This document shows, in pieces, positions 27,321-36,179 of a stretch of 64,000 nt of DNA. The first letter of the stretch is position 1. Every line of letters begins with the position of its first letter. This DNA comes from Ferrovibrio sp965278975 (GTDB lineage: Bacteria; Pseudomonadota; Alphaproteobacteria; Ferrovibrionales; Ferrovibrionaceae). A program made the translations under genes and the position numbers. The notes below the pieces were generated by a model, which ran no database searches, was not told the origin of the DNA, and saw only the letters and a list, made by a program, of their open reading frames with translations. The DNA is taken from positions 2,356,001 to 2,420,000 of the forward strand of contig NZ_OZ257126.1 of NCBI RefSeq assembly GCF_965278975.1, read 5' to 3'.

Positions 27321-27788
27321 ATGAGCAGTGTGGAAATCGATCGCAGTCTGATCGGCCAGGCCAGTGAGGCTTACTGGGTCGAAGTCGAGAAGGGTGCGAT
27401 CCGGAAATTCGCCGAGGCAATCGGCGATCCGGATGAGCGCTATCGTGACGAAGCGGCGGCGCAGCGGGCCGGCCTGAAGACAATCATTGCACCGCCAACC
27501 TTTCCGGTGACGTTCCGCGCTCCGGAAGAGCCGATCTGGACCCGGCTTCTTGACCGCCGGCGAATTCTCGCTGGCGGCCAGACCTTCGAATACGAACGTC
27601 CGATCTATGCCGGCGACCGCTTGCAATGCCGGGTGCATTTCACAGCGGTGGAAGACAAGGTGGGGCGTTCCGGCCGCATGGAATTGCTGCATCAGGAAAT
27701 CCGCGGCAGCGATGCCGATGGTGCCCTGGTCTTCGTGCACCGCCGCACCACGGTCTATCGTGAGCCGCCGCAACAGAGGGGGAAATGA
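27321..27788 (+). CDS. MaoC-like hot-dog dehydratase, N-terminal (FAS1-DH) type
   Basis: 155-residue hot-dog protein. It shows the first-half MaoC features: KFAEAIGDPDERYRDEAAA near residue 30-47, PPTFPVTF, and FEYERPIYAGDRLQC. Such half-domains often act as heterodimers with a catalytic MaoC partner or serve as mesaconyl/3-hydroxyacyl-CoA dehydratases. The D-x4-H catalytic motif is not evident, so it may be the structural partner. A partner with the motif is encoded far away at 53808-54212. The next gene starts within its stop codon (ATGA). Confidence 0.8.
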   Translation: MSSVEIDRSLIGQASEAYWVEVEKGAIRKFAEAIGDPDERYRDEAAAQRAGLKTIIAPPTFPVTFRAPEEPIWTRLLDRRRILAGGQTFEYERPIYAGDRLQCRVHFTAVEDKVGRSGRMELLHQEIRGSDADGALVFVHRRTTVYREPPQQRGK

Positions 27789-28696
27789 GCGCCAGCCCCG
27801 CAACCCCTGAGCCGCGCGCCTATCTTGATCAGGCGCTGCGCCATGCCGATGTGGCCCGCCTGCTTGGCAGTGCCAAACGGCATGTCACGCCCCATCCGGG
27901 CGGGGTGGTGACCTGGCATGAATGGGGTGAGGGGCCGCCGCTGCTGCTGCTGCATGGCGGCTTCGGTTCCTGGCTGCATTGGGTGCGCAATATCGAGGCA
28001 TTGGCCCGGCATTTCCGCGTGCTGGCAGCCGATATGCCGGGCTTGGGTGAATCCCATGCAGTGGCAATGGAAGGCCAGCCGACTGCCGCGGATGTGGCTG
28101 TGCCGCTGCTTGCCGGGCTCAATCAGTTGATTGGTGTCGAGACGCCGGTGCGGCTGGTAGCCTTCTCGCTTGGTGCCGTGATCGGCAGCCAGGTGGCGCT
28201 GGGGCTTGGTGAGCGCCTGGTGATGGCAGTGCTGATCGGGCCATCCGGCCTGGGAGACCTGTGGCGCAATTCCACCACGGAACTGGTACGCCGCCATCCC
28301 GGCATGAGCGAGGAAGAGCGGCGCGCCAATGTGCGGCATAATCTGCGCTATTCGATGATTGCCCGTGACGAAGCCATCGACGAGATGGCCCTGGATATCC
28401 AGATCGATCTGACGCGGCAGAAGCGCAGGCTGCTCGGCTTGCCGATTTCGCTCTCGAACGCGCTGGTGGATGCAATCCCGCAGCTGATGCCACGGCTGGC
28501 CATCATCTGGGGTGAGCATGATTGCTACATGAATCCTGATGTTCGTGGTGCCGTGGCGGAATTGTCCCGGCGCCTTCCTGGCCTGCCGGTACGGATCATC
28601 GCGGATGTCGGCCATTGGGCCGCTTATGAGGCGGCAGCAGAGGTGAACCACATGCTGCTCGAGTTTCTGCTTTCCCGGAGGATTGTGAAGGAATGA
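27785..28696 (+). CDS. Alpha/beta-hydrolase
   Basis: 303-residue alpha/beta-hydrolase fold protein. The oxyanion loop is LLLHGGFGSWLHW, the nucleophile elbow is AFSLGAV (Ser about 128), the acid is in WGEHDCY and the histidine in VGHWAAYE. No signal peptide, so cytoplasmic. In such operons it may hydrolyse a C-C bond of a ring-fission product, a thioester or a lactone. It overlaps the genes on both sides by four bases, so it is an integral part of the operon. Confidence 0.88.
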   Translation: MSASPATPEPRAYLDQALRHADVARLLGSAKRHVTPHPGGVVTWHEWGEGPPLLLLHGGFGSWLHWVRNIEALARHFRVLAADMPGLGESHAVAMEGQPTAADVAVPLLAGLNQLIGVETPVRLVAFSLGAVIGSQVALGLGERLVMAVLIGPSGLGDLWRNSTTELVRRHPGMSEEERRANVRHNLRYSMIARDEAIDEMALDIQIDLTRQKRRLLGLPISLSNALVDAIPQLMPRLAIIWGEHDCYMNPDVRGAVAELSRRLPGLPVRIIADVGHWAAYEAAAEVNHMLLEFLLSRRIVKE

Positions 28697-30149
28697 CTGG
28701 AATCACTGCGTATGGCGCGTATCTGCCGCGCCTGCGGCTCAGCCGCAAGAGTGTCGTGGAAGCCAATTCCTGGGTGGCGCCGGAGCTGCGCAGCCATGGC
28801 AAGGGCGAGCGGGCGATGTGCAACTGGGATGAGGACACCATCACCATGGCGGTGGAGGCGGCGCGCGACTGCCTGAGCGACCGCGACCGCGCCAAGCTGG
28901 CGGCGGTGCATCTCGCTTCCACCACCATGCCCTTTGCCGACCGTCAGAATGCCGGCATTGTTTCGGCCGCGCTGGCGCTTGGTGAACATCTCGCCACCAT
29001 GGATGTCACCTCCTCGCAGCGTGCCGGCACCACCGGCCTGCTCGCGGCCTTGAGCTTGGCCGGCAATGCCGGCGGTGAGATTCTGTTCGTGGCTTCCGAC
29101 AGCCGCCGTACCCGCTCCGGCGCGGTGCAGGAATGCAATATGGCGATGGTGCCGCGGCACTTGCGCTTGGTAGCCAGCAGCCGATTGCCCGCCTGATCGG
29201 CAGCCATTCGGTCTCGGTGGATTTCGTCGATCATTACCGCGCCAGCGACCGTCAGTATGATTACGGCTGGGAGGAGCGCTGGATCCGTGATGAGGGTTAT
29301 GCCCGCATCGTGCCGGAAGCGGTGAAGGGTCTGTTCGCGGCGACCGGGCTGAAGGCAGAACAGTTCCAGCATTTCATTCTGCCTTGCGTGCTGCCGAAGG
29401 TGGCGAACAGCCTGGCCAAGAAACTTGGTTTCGCCGATAGCGCCGTGGCCGATACGCTGCACGCCAATTGTGGTGAAACCGGCACTGCCCATGCCATCGT
29501 CATGCTGGTGGCCTGCCTGGAAAAGGCCAAGCCGGGCGAGCGTATCCTGGTGCTGGGCTTCGGTCAGGGCTGCGATGCCATTGCTTTCGAAGTGACGGAA
29601 GAGATTGCCAGGCTGGCGCCGCGTGCAGGCGTGCGCGGCTCTCTGGCGCGGCGCAAGGAAGAGACCAATTACAACAAGTATCTTTCCTTCAACGGCCTGA
29701 TCGAACGCGAACGCGGGAAGCGAGCCGAACTGGATAATCAGACCGCGCTCAGCACCTTGTATCGTAACCGCGAGATGCTGCTTGGCCTGGTCGGTGGCGT
29801 CTGCACCAAATGTGGCACGCGGCAATTCCCGCGCTCGCTGGTCTGCGTCAATCCGAATTGCCGCGCCCGCCACACTCAGGATGAATTCTGCTTCGCCGAC
29901 GTACCGGCTTCGGTCATGACCTTCTCTGCCGACTACCTCACCTACACCGCTGATCCGCCGCTGCATTACGGCATGGTGCAGTTCGAGGGCGGCGGCCGTT
30001 TCCTGGCCAATTTCACTGATGTGGATGTTGGCAAGGTGGCTGTGGGGCAGCCGATGCGGATGATGTTCCGCGTCAAGGATTACGACAATAACCGCGGCTT
30101 CCGTCGCTATTTCTGGAAAGCGGCCCCGGCCGCCTCTCAAGGAGCATAA
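28693..30149 (+). pseudogene. HMG-CoA synthase-like / DUF35 OB-fold fusion interrupted by a one-base frameshift
   Basis: The frame from 28693 encodes the first 147 residues of a thiolase-fold protein (NWDEDTITMAVEAAR, DVTSSQRAGTT) and then leaves the conserved track at codon 147 (GAA, 29131-29133), stopping at 29196. The homologous sequence continues at once in the next frame (QYGDGAAALALG) to 30149, giving about 485 residues in all. One missing base, for example GAATG from GAACTG, restores the frame. The second part ends in a zinc-ribbon/OB domain (C-x2-C, then C-x5-C). The usual nucleophilic cysteine is replaced in SSQRAG. Sequencing error, true pseudogene or -1 frameshifting are all open. 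Confidence 0.75.
29133..30149 (+). CDS. Downstream reading frame of the frameshifted fusion: C-terminal thiolase-fold half plus zinc-ribbon/OB domain
   Basis: 338 residues if read from the ATG at 29133. It holds the second half of the HMG-CoA-synthase-like fold (LHANCGETGTAHAIVM, LVLGFGQGCDAIAF) and, from about residue 225, a DUF35-type zinc ribbon (CTKCGTRQFPRSLVC) and OB domain (MTFSADYLTYTADPP). The ATG overlaps the last in-frame codon upstream and has no proper ribosome site, so an independent start is doubtful. DUF35 domains commonly pair with SCP2-type thiolases, and the thiolase gene lies two bases downstream, which supports a thiolase/DUF35 complex. Confidence 0.6.
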   Translation: MQYGDGAAALALGSQQPIARLIGSHSVSVDFVDHYRASDRQYDYGWEERWIRDEGYARIVPEAVKGLFAATGLKAEQFQHFILPCVLPKVANSLAKKLGFADSAVADTLHANCGETGTAHAIVMLVACLEKAKPGERILVLGFGQGCDAIAFEVTEEIARLAPRAGVRGSLARRKEETNYNKYLSFNGLIERERGKRAELDNQTALSTLYRNREMLLGLVGGVCTKCGTRQFPRSLVCVNPNCRARHTQDEFCFADVPASVMTFSADYLTYTADPPLHYGMVQFEGGGRFLANFTDVDVGKVAVGQPMRMMFRVKDYDNNRGFRRYFWKAAPAASQGA

Positions 30150-30151
30150 TC

Positions 30152-31354
30152 ATGGGCAATGGAATCAGGGATAAGGTCGCGATCATCGGCATGGGCTGCT
30201 CCAAGTTCGGCGAGCGCTGGAACGATGATGCCGAAGACTTGATGGTGGAAGCCTACGAAGAATGCCTCGCCGATGCCGGTATCGAAACCGAGCAGATCCA
30301 GGCGGCCTGGCTTTCCACCGCCATTGAGGATTTCCATGTCGGCAAATCCGGCGTGCCGCTCTCGGTGGCGTTGCGCCTGCCGTATATCCCGGTTACCCGC
30401 GTGGAGAATTTCTGCGCCTCGGGCTCGGAAGCGCTGCGTGGTGCATCCTATGCGGTGGCCTCTGGTGCCTGCGATATCGCCTTGGCGCTCGGTGTAGAGA
30501 AGCTGAAGGATACCGGCTATGGCGGCCTGCCGCAGCGCTCGCGCGGCGTGCTGAACTCGATGTGGTGGGCGAATTATTCGGCGCCAGGCTCCTTCGCCCA
30601 GCTCGCGGCAGCCTATTCTACCAAGCATAACGTCAACGCTGCCGACCTGAAGCGTGCCATTGCGCAGATTTCGGTGAAGAGCCATGACAATGGCTCGCGT
30701 AATCCGAAGGCCCACCTGCGCAACAAGGTGACGCTGGAGCAGGTGATGGATGCGCCGATGGTCGCTTCCCCGCTTGGTCTCTACGATTGCAGCGGTGTGT
30801 CCGACGGCTCGGCCTGTGCCATCGTCACCACGCCGGAAATCGCCAAGAGCCTGGGCAAGAAGAATCTGGTGACGGTGAAGGCACTGCAGCTTGCGGTGTC
30901 GAACGGCACAGAGGCTGGTCATTCAAGCTGGGATGGCAGCTACTTCATGACCGCGCGCATTGCGGCGAAGCGGGCCTATCAGGAGGCCGGAATCACCGAT
31001 CCGCGCAAGCAGATCAGCCTTACCGAGGTGCATGACTGCTTCTCCGTCACCGAACTGGTGACGATGGAAGATCTGTTCATCTCGCCGGAAGGCGGCGCGA
31101 TCAAGGATGTGCTGGACGGCTTCTACAGCGCGGAGGGCGGCCAGCCCTGCCAGATCGATGGCGGCCTGAAATGTTTCGGCCATCCCATCGGCGCCTCTGG
31201 CCTGCGCATGCTTTACGAAATCTACCTGCAGCTTCAGGGCCGCGCCGGTGATCGCCAGATCAAGGATCCGCGCCTCGGCCTGACCCACAATCTGGGCGGC
31301 GCACCGCACCAGAATGTCTGCAGCGTCGCAATCATCGGTCATCACGGAGCCTGA
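30152..31354 (+). CDS. Thiolase, SCP2/lipid-transfer type
   Basis: 400-residue thiolase-fold enzyme. The acyl-accepting cysteine is C88 (ENFCASGSEALR), followed by HDCFSVTE and the GHPIGASG loop near the C-terminus, all as in SCP-x-type thiolases. It cleaves 3-oxoacyl-CoA, often with branched or bulky chains such as sterol side chains. The ATG follows AAGGAGCATAATC. Being next to a DUF35-containing protein recalls Ltp2-ChsH2-like aldolases, but the cysteine here argues for true thiolysis. Confidence 0.9.
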   Translation: MGNGIRDKVAIIGMGCSKFGERWNDDAEDLMVEAYEECLADAGIETEQIQAAWLSTAIEDFHVGKSGVPLSVALRLPYIPVTRVENFCASGSEALRGASYAVASGACDIALALGVEKLKDTGYGGLPQRSRGVLNSMWWANYSAPGSFAQLAAAYSTKHNVNAADLKRAIAQISVKSHDNGSRNPKAHLRNKVTLEQVMDAPMVASPLGLYDCSGVSDGSACAIVTTPEIAKSLGKKNLVTVKALQLAVSNGTEAGHSSWDGSYFMTARIAAKRAYQEAGITDPRKQISLTEVHDCFSVTELVTMEDLFISPEGGAIKDVLDGFYSAEGGQPCQIDGGLKCFGHPIGASGLRMLYEIYLQLQGRAGDRQIKDPRLGLTHNLGGAPHQNVCSVAIIGHHGA

Positions 31355-31366
31355 GGTAACAGCATC

Positions 31367-32287
31367 ATGAGCAGCAACGAGTTTCTGAAAGACAAGGTCA
31401 GCGTTGTCACCGGCGGTGGCCGTGGCATTGGCCGCGATATCGCATTGGCCATGGCGGCCGCTGGCGCCGCCGTGGTGGTCAATGATCTTGGCAGCAATGA
31501 GAATGGCGAAGGCAATGATGCTTCGCCGGCACAGCAGGTCGTCGATGAGATCAAGGCAGCCGGCGGCAAGGCGGTAGCGAATTTCGACTCGGTGGCGGGC
31601 TGGGACAGTGCGCGCCGCATCGTGCAGACTGCGGTTGACACGTTCGGCCGCATCGACTGCGTGGTGAACAATGCCGGTATCCTGCGCGATGCCATTTTTC
31701 ACAAGATGACGGAAGCCGAGTTCGATGCCGTCATTTCCGTGCATCTGAAGGGCAGTTTCTGCGTTGCCCGCGCCGCCGCCGAGCACTTCCGTGCCCAGGG
31801 CTCCGGCAATATGATTCACATGACGTCGAATTCCGGCCTGATCGGCAATTACGGCCAGGCCAATTACGCCGCCGCCAAGATGGGCATTGTCGGTCTGTCG
31901 AAATCCATTGCCGTGGACATGAAGCGCTTCGGCGTGCGTTCCAACTGCATCTCCCCCTCGGCCTGGAGCCGGCTCACCGGCACGGTGCCGTCGGAAACCG
32001 AGGAGCAGAAGCTGCGGCTGTCACGTATCAAGCAGATGACGCCGGCCAAGATCGCGCCAGTGGCGGTATTTCTGGCTTCAGACAAGGCGGCAGATGTGAA
32101 CGGCCAGATTTTTGCCGTGCGTCACAACGAAATCTTCCTGATGAGCCAGTCGCGGCCGATCCGCTCGGTGCAGCGCTCGGAAGGCTGGACGCCGGAAAGC
32201 GTTGCGGAGCATGCCATGCCTGCTCTGCGCGGCTCGTTCTTCCCGCTGCACCGCTCGGCAGAAGTTTTCTGCTGGGATCCGGTCTAA
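31367..32287 (+). CDS. SDR-family 3-hydroxyacyl-CoA dehydrogenase-like protein
   Basis: 306-residue SDR with the full catalytic set: GGGRGIG (about residues 17-23), NNAGI, the serine strand HMTSNSG and YAAAK. A VVVNDLGSN segment after the first helix is typical of the dehydrogenase part of peroxisomal multifunctional enzyme type 2. It is longer than a simple SDR because of a roughly 45-residue C-terminal tail ending SAEVFCWDPV. It probably oxidises the 3-hydroxyacyl-CoA before the thiolase encoded 12 bases upstream. Last gene of the operon. Confidence 0.88.
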   Translation: MSSNEFLKDKVSVVTGGGRGIGRDIALAMAAAGAAVVVNDLGSNENGEGNDASPAQQVVDEIKAAGGKAVANFDSVAGWDSARRIVQTAVDTFGRIDCVVNNAGILRDAIFHKMTEAEFDAVISVHLKGSFCVARAAAEHFRAQGSGNMIHMTSNSGLIGNYGQANYAAAKMGIVGLSKSIAVDMKRFGVRSNCISPSAWSRLTGTVPSETEEQKLRLSRIKQMTPAKIAPVAVFLASDKAADVNGQIFAVRHNEIFLMSQSRPIRSVQRSEGWTPESVAEHAMPALRGSFFPLHRSAEVFCWDPV

Positions 32288-32302
32288 GGGGCAGGATGTA
32301 GA

Positions 32303-32340
32303 TTGACTCCAGATTTGTATCAATCAATAATGATACAAAT
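32303..32340 (+). promoter_or_regulatory. Promoter with overlapping perfect operator
   Basis: ATTTGTATCA (32313-32322) and TGATACAAAT (32331-32340) are exact inverted repeats around an 8-base spacer, the best example of the window's operator family. TTGACT (32303-32308) and AATAAT (32326-32331), 17 bases apart, make a plausible sigma70 promoter. The operator covers the spacer and -10, so a protein bound here would be expected to repress the long operon starting at 32438. Confidence 0.65.
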
Positions 32341-32437
32341 GAAATAAATTGTCCCTACGAGGGCAACAAAAGTAAATTGTGCGCCTAGTGGTTTTGCGGC
32401 AAAGCAGGCGGCGGGAACCGCCCTGAGGGAGGAAACC

Positions 32438-33475
32438 ATGAGGAAAGTGCGGATTGTATCTGTGCTGTTGTTGACGGTGCTGGCGGCGCTCGCCTGGCAG
32501 GGCGATGCGCATGCCCAGCGCCGGAAATTCTCCATCGCCATCGGATCGACCAGTTTTGCGTTCTTTCCGATCTATGTGGCGCATGGCTCTGGCTTCTTCC
32601 GCGATGAAGGGCTCGATGTCGACATCATCAACGTACCGGCCAATGCCACGCCGGTAGCGGCGATCCTCTCTGGCAGTGCCGATCTGGCGGGTCTTGGCAC
32701 CCAGGCCGGGTTTGCTGCCATCGATAAGGCGCAGCCGATTCGCTTCCTGATGCCGATCATGAACGAATACACGTCCACGATCTTTGCGCATAAGGACGTA
32801 CTGAAACAGAAGGGCGTCAGCCGTGCTTCGCCGATGAAGGACCGCGTCGAAGCGATGAAAGGCCTGAAGCTAGCCTCCACTGCCATCGGTGCTGGGCCGC
32901 ACCTGATGTATAAGTATCTCTTCGCGAAATATGCCGGCGGCGTCGATGTCGACAAGGTGGCGGAGGTGGTGCCGATTGGCAATGCCAACGAAACTTTGGC
33001 CGGCATGCAGCGCGGCGTGGTGCAGGTCAGCGCCTTCTCGCCACCGGTGGCCGAAAAGGCCGTGGCTGACGGCTATGCCGAAGTACTGATCGATTTCATC
33101 AACGGCGATGTGCCCGAAATCAAGGGCTCGGTCTACATCGTGCTCGCTGCTTCGGAAGACAAACTCAAGAAGGACCCGGAGGGGGTTAAGGCGTTCATCC
33201 GGGCGATGGATCGCGCCAACAGACTGGCCCAGACCGATCTGGCCAAGGCTGGAGAGGCTGCGCGCGAATTCATGAAGGGCATGGAATCCGATCTCTACAG
33301 CCTTGGTGTCAAGGCCATTGGTCCGGCTTTGCCGACCGAACCGACCACATCGGCCGAGGGCCTGCAGCGCTTCATGAGCCTGCTTGAGGTGGGCGGTTAT
33401 CGCTACAAGGTCGACTACGAGAAGGTGATTGCAAACGACCTGGTACGTCAGGCGATTGCGGAAAAGAAGAATTAA
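32438..33475 (+). CDS. ABC substrate-binding protein, NMT1/TauA type, copy 1 of a tandem pair
   Basis: 345-residue periplasmic binding protein with a signal peptide ending near AHAQR. The mature part begins with the pattern SIAIGSTSFAFFPIYVAHGSGFFRDEGL, typical of the NMT1 family. GGGAGGAAACC precedes the ATG. The next gene encodes a clear paralogue with matching blocks (VPIGNANETLAGMQRG against VPIGDAGATLAAMTRG). First gene of an operon that runs without large gaps to 43234 and also contains the ATPase and permease. The ligand is likely the acid activated by the ligases downstream. Confidence 0.9.
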   Translation: MRKVRIVSVLLLTVLAALAWQGDAHAQRRKFSIAIGSTSFAFFPIYVAHGSGFFRDEGLDVDIINVPANATPVAAILSGSADLAGLGTQAGFAAIDKAQPIRFLMPIMNEYTSTIFAHKDVLKQKGVSRASPMKDRVEAMKGLKLASTAIGAGPHLMYKYLFAKYAGGVDVDKVAEVVPIGNANETLAGMQRGVVQVSAFSPPVAEKAVADGYAEVLIDFINGDVPEIKGSVYIVLAASEDKLKKDPEGVKAFIRAMDRANRLAQTDLAKAGEAAREFMKGMESDLYSLGVKAIGPALPTEPTTSAEGLQRFMSLLEVGGYRYKVDYEKVIANDLVRQAIAEKKN

Positions 33476-33512
33476 AAATCAGAACCGGGCCTTTGGGCCG
33501 GAGGAGGGTGCG

Positions 33513-34547
33513 ATGATGTTTCGAAGCCTGTCCAAGATGCTCTACCTGCTTGCGGCACTCGGCCTCTGGCTGACCGGTACGGCAGCCACGGCGAATCCAA
33601 AGCTCTCGGTGGTGGTGTCTTCCACCAGCTTTGCCTGGTTCCCTCTCTACGTTGCCGATGGTGCCGGCTTCTTCAAGGATGAGAAGATCGACGTCACTAT
33701 CACCAATGTGAAGGATGGCGCCGCTGTGGTCACCGCGATCATGTCAGGCGATGCTGATATTGCCGGTGTTGGCGCCAATGCGGTATTCGCCGCCCGTGAA
33801 AAGCGGCAGCCGGTGGTGCTGCTCACGCCGATGTCGACTGAATACACTTCGGTGATCTTCGGTCGCAAGGAACTGTTCGAGAAGAAAGGCATCACCGCCA
33901 ATTCCACCATCGCTCAGAAGGTGGAGGCGATGAAAGGCATGAAGGTTGGCGTGATCTATTTCGGCGGCGCGCAGCACACCATGTTCCGCTTTCTGATGTC
34001 ACGTTACGCCAATGCCGATCTGGATAAAGTCTCGGAAGTGGTGCCGATCGGCGACGCTGGCGCCACTCTGGCGGCCATGACCCGGGGCCTGGTGGATGTC
34101 ACCGCCTTTTCGCCGCCGGTGCCGCAGCGTGCCATCACCGAAGGCTACGGCATGATGGTGCTGGATCCGATCCGCGGCGAAATCCCGGAAACGCGCGGCA
34201 TGGTATTTACCGCCATGGCGGTGACCGAGGCTGTGGCGGCGAAACGCAAAGCCGATCTTGGCGCCTTTGTCCGTGCCATCGACAAGGCCAACAAGCTGGT
34301 CCACAGCGATCCGGCCAAGGCCGGTCAGGCGGCGCGCAAGCATATGTCCTCCATGCAGTCCGATCTCTACGAAGCGGGTGTTCTGGCGATGGTGCCGGCC
34401 ACGCCGAAGACGCCCGAAGTGTCGCTTGAAGGCCTCAAGACCTATTACGAATTGCTCAAGTTCGGCGGCGAGAAATATGCCCAGGGCGATTTCGATTACG
34501 CGGCCTCGGTGGTCAATGATCTGGTGCGCGACGCGGTAAAGAAATAA
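33513..34547 (+). CDS. ABC substrate-binding protein, NMT1/TauA type, copy 2 of a tandem pair
   Basis: 344-residue paralogue of the previous product, with a signal peptide ending near ATANP and the same SSTSFAWFPLYVADGAGFF opening. Two ATG codons in a row (33513, 33516) follow GGAGGAGGG. An in-frame reading from 33429 overlaps the upstream gene and has no ribosome site. Two tandem binding proteins for one permease/ATPase pair suggests either broadened substrate range or functional divergence after duplication. Confidence 0.9.
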   Translation: MMFRSLSKMLYLLAALGLWLTGTAATANPKLSVVVSSTSFAWFPLYVADGAGFFKDEKIDVTITNVKDGAAVVTAIMSGDADIAGVGANAVFAAREKRQPVVLLTPMSTEYTSVIFGRKELFEKKGITANSTIAQKVEAMKGMKVGVIYFGGAQHTMFRFLMSRYANADLDKVSEVVPIGDAGATLAAMTRGLVDVTAFSPPVPQRAITEGYGMMVLDPIRGEIPETRGMVFTAMAVTEAVAAKRKADLGAFVRAIDKANKLVHSDPAKAGQAARKHMSSMQSDLYEAGVLAMVPATPKTPEVSLEGLKTYYELLKFGGEKYAQGDFDYAASVVNDLVRDAVKK

Positions 34548-34568
34548 GCCAGGGTAGAAGCAGTCGAT

Positions 34569-36179
34569 ATGTCCAAGTCCGAGATTAATGCTCTTGAGCG
34601 GAATCCATATGTCGATGCCACATATGGTTCGGCAATGCGTGACATCTGTGCCCGCTATGCCGATAACCTGGGGCTGGTTTACCGTGATCGGCGCTGGACT
34701 TTCGCCGAGATCAGGCAGGAGATCGATGCAGCTGCGGCGCGGTTGTGGTCACTTGGTTTGCGTTCGGGCGACAAGGTGGCGCTGTGGCTGCCGAACCGGC
34801 CGGAATTCCTCTGGTACTGGCTCGGGGCATCGCAATCCGGGTTGATCACCGTGGTGCTGAACAGCCGGCTCAAGCCGGATGAAGCGGCATATCAGATCGG
34901 CCAGTCCGATAGCCGCGCGGTGATCGTACCGGGTGATGGCGCTTTCCGCGATTTTCTCGGTGATGTGCTTTCGGTGCGGAGTCAGTTGCCGGCCCTCGAA
35001 TTCATACTGGCGCTCGATCCTACCAAGCAGGCTGGCGTCATAGACTGGTCGGCCCCGGCGCCGCGTGGCGTCGAACCGCCACCGCTGGCGACCGATCCGG
35101 AAGCACCGGCGTTGATTTCCTACAGTTCCGGCACGACGGCATTGCCAAAGGGCGCGTTGATCACCCATTGCGTCTTCCGCAAAGCCTGGGATATCGGCAT
35201 CCGCGTCGATCTCACGGTGCGCGACCGCCTGATGATGGCGATTCCGCTCTTCGGCTCGATGGCGATGATGAACGGCGTACTGCCCTTCTGGGCGCGCGGT
35301 GCGGCGCTGATCCTGGCGGATCGTTTCCAAGCCGCGAGCTTCGTCGAGCTGGTGCAGCGTGAATCCTGCACCATGGCGCATCTGCTGCCACCTATGGTGC
35401 TGGAGATTGCGCGGTTGCCGAATTTCGATGCCGCCGCCCTATCCAGTTTGCGGGTCGGTTTTGTGCTGTCGAATGACCGTGAAATCCTTGCCCTGGTTGC
35501 CGACCGCCTCGGCATTCCGGGCGTGATGACAGGGTATGGGTTAACCGAATCGACCACGGTGGCAACGCGCAACCGCTGGGATGATCCGCGCCAGGCACGT
35601 TTTGAGACCCAGGGCTATGCCATGCCCGATATCGAGCTGGTGGTGGTGGACCCGGAAACTGGCGAGCCGCGCAAAGCCGGTGAAGTGGGCGAGATTCGCA
35701 TCCGTGGCTATTGCGTGATGAAGGGCTATTACAAGAAGCCTGCAGAAACTGCGAAAGCGATCGATGCCGACGGCTGGCTGATCACTGGCGATATGGGTGT
35801 GATCTGGCCGGATGGTCGCCTCACTTTCCTTTACCGCCTCGGCGATGGCTACAAGACCAATGGCTTCAATGTTGCGCCGGCGGAGGTCGAGGAGGCGGTG
35901 CGCCGTCATCCCGGCGTGGCAGATACCGGGGTTTATGGCTATCCCGATCCGGTGGCAGGCCAGGTTGGCGTTGCCTGTGTAGTGCCTAAGCCTGGCGTGG
36001 TGATTAATCAGGAAGAAGTAATCGAATTCCTCAAGCCACTGCTGGCCGGCTACAAGCTGCCACGGCATGTGCTCACCGTGGCGGAACTGCCGGTCACAGC
36101 CGGCACGGGAAAAGTACAGAAATTCAAGCTGCGCGACATGACCGAGCAGCTGTTGCCAAAGGCAAAGGCGCTGGTATGA
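34569..36179 (+). CDS. AMP-binding acyl-CoA ligase, tandem paralogue 1
   Basis: 536-residue ANL-family enzyme that activates a carboxylic acid via an acyl-adenylate and joins it to CoA. The P-loop is YSSGTTALPKG (about 185-195), GYGLTES lies mid-protein, LITGDMG carries the ATP-ribose aspartate, and AGTGKVQKFKLR near the end holds the catalytic lysine. NRPEFLWYW, near residue 76, is shared with the two following ligases. Its stop overlaps the ATG of paralogue 2. With two binding proteins upstream, it probably activates the imported acid. Confidence 0.9.
   Translation: MSKSEINALERNPYVDATYGSAMRDICARYADNLGLVYRDRRWTFAEIRQEIDAAAARLWSLGLRSGDKVALWLPNRPEFLWYWLGASQSGLITVVLNSRLKPDEAAYQIGQSDSRAVIVPGDGAFRDFLGDVLSVRSQLPALEFILALDPTKQAGVIDWSAPAPRGVEPPPLATDPEAPALISYSSGTTALPKGALITHCVFRKAWDIGIRVDLTVRDRLMMAIPLFGSMAMMNGVLPFWARGAALILADRFQAASFVELVQRESCTMAHLLPPMVLEIARLPNFDAAALSSLRVGFVLSNDREILALVADRLGIPGVMTGYGLTESTTVATRNRWDDPRQARFETQGYAMPDIELVVVDPETGEPRKAGEVGEIRIRGYCVMKGYYKKPAETAKAIDADGWLITGDMGVIWPDGRLTFLYRLGDGYKTNGFNVAPAEVEEAVRRHPGVADTGVYGYPDPVAGQVGVACVVPKPGVVINQEEVIEFLKPLLAGYKLPRHVLTVAELPVTAGTGKVQKFKLRDMTEQLLPKAKALV

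Noticed and set aside
26035..27483. Minus-strand open frame of 482 codons opposite the acyl-CoA dehydrogenase and MaoC-like genes
   Set aside because: High-GC shadow frame: His- and Arg-rich composition, no motif, and it covers two well-supported plus-strand genes and their promoter.
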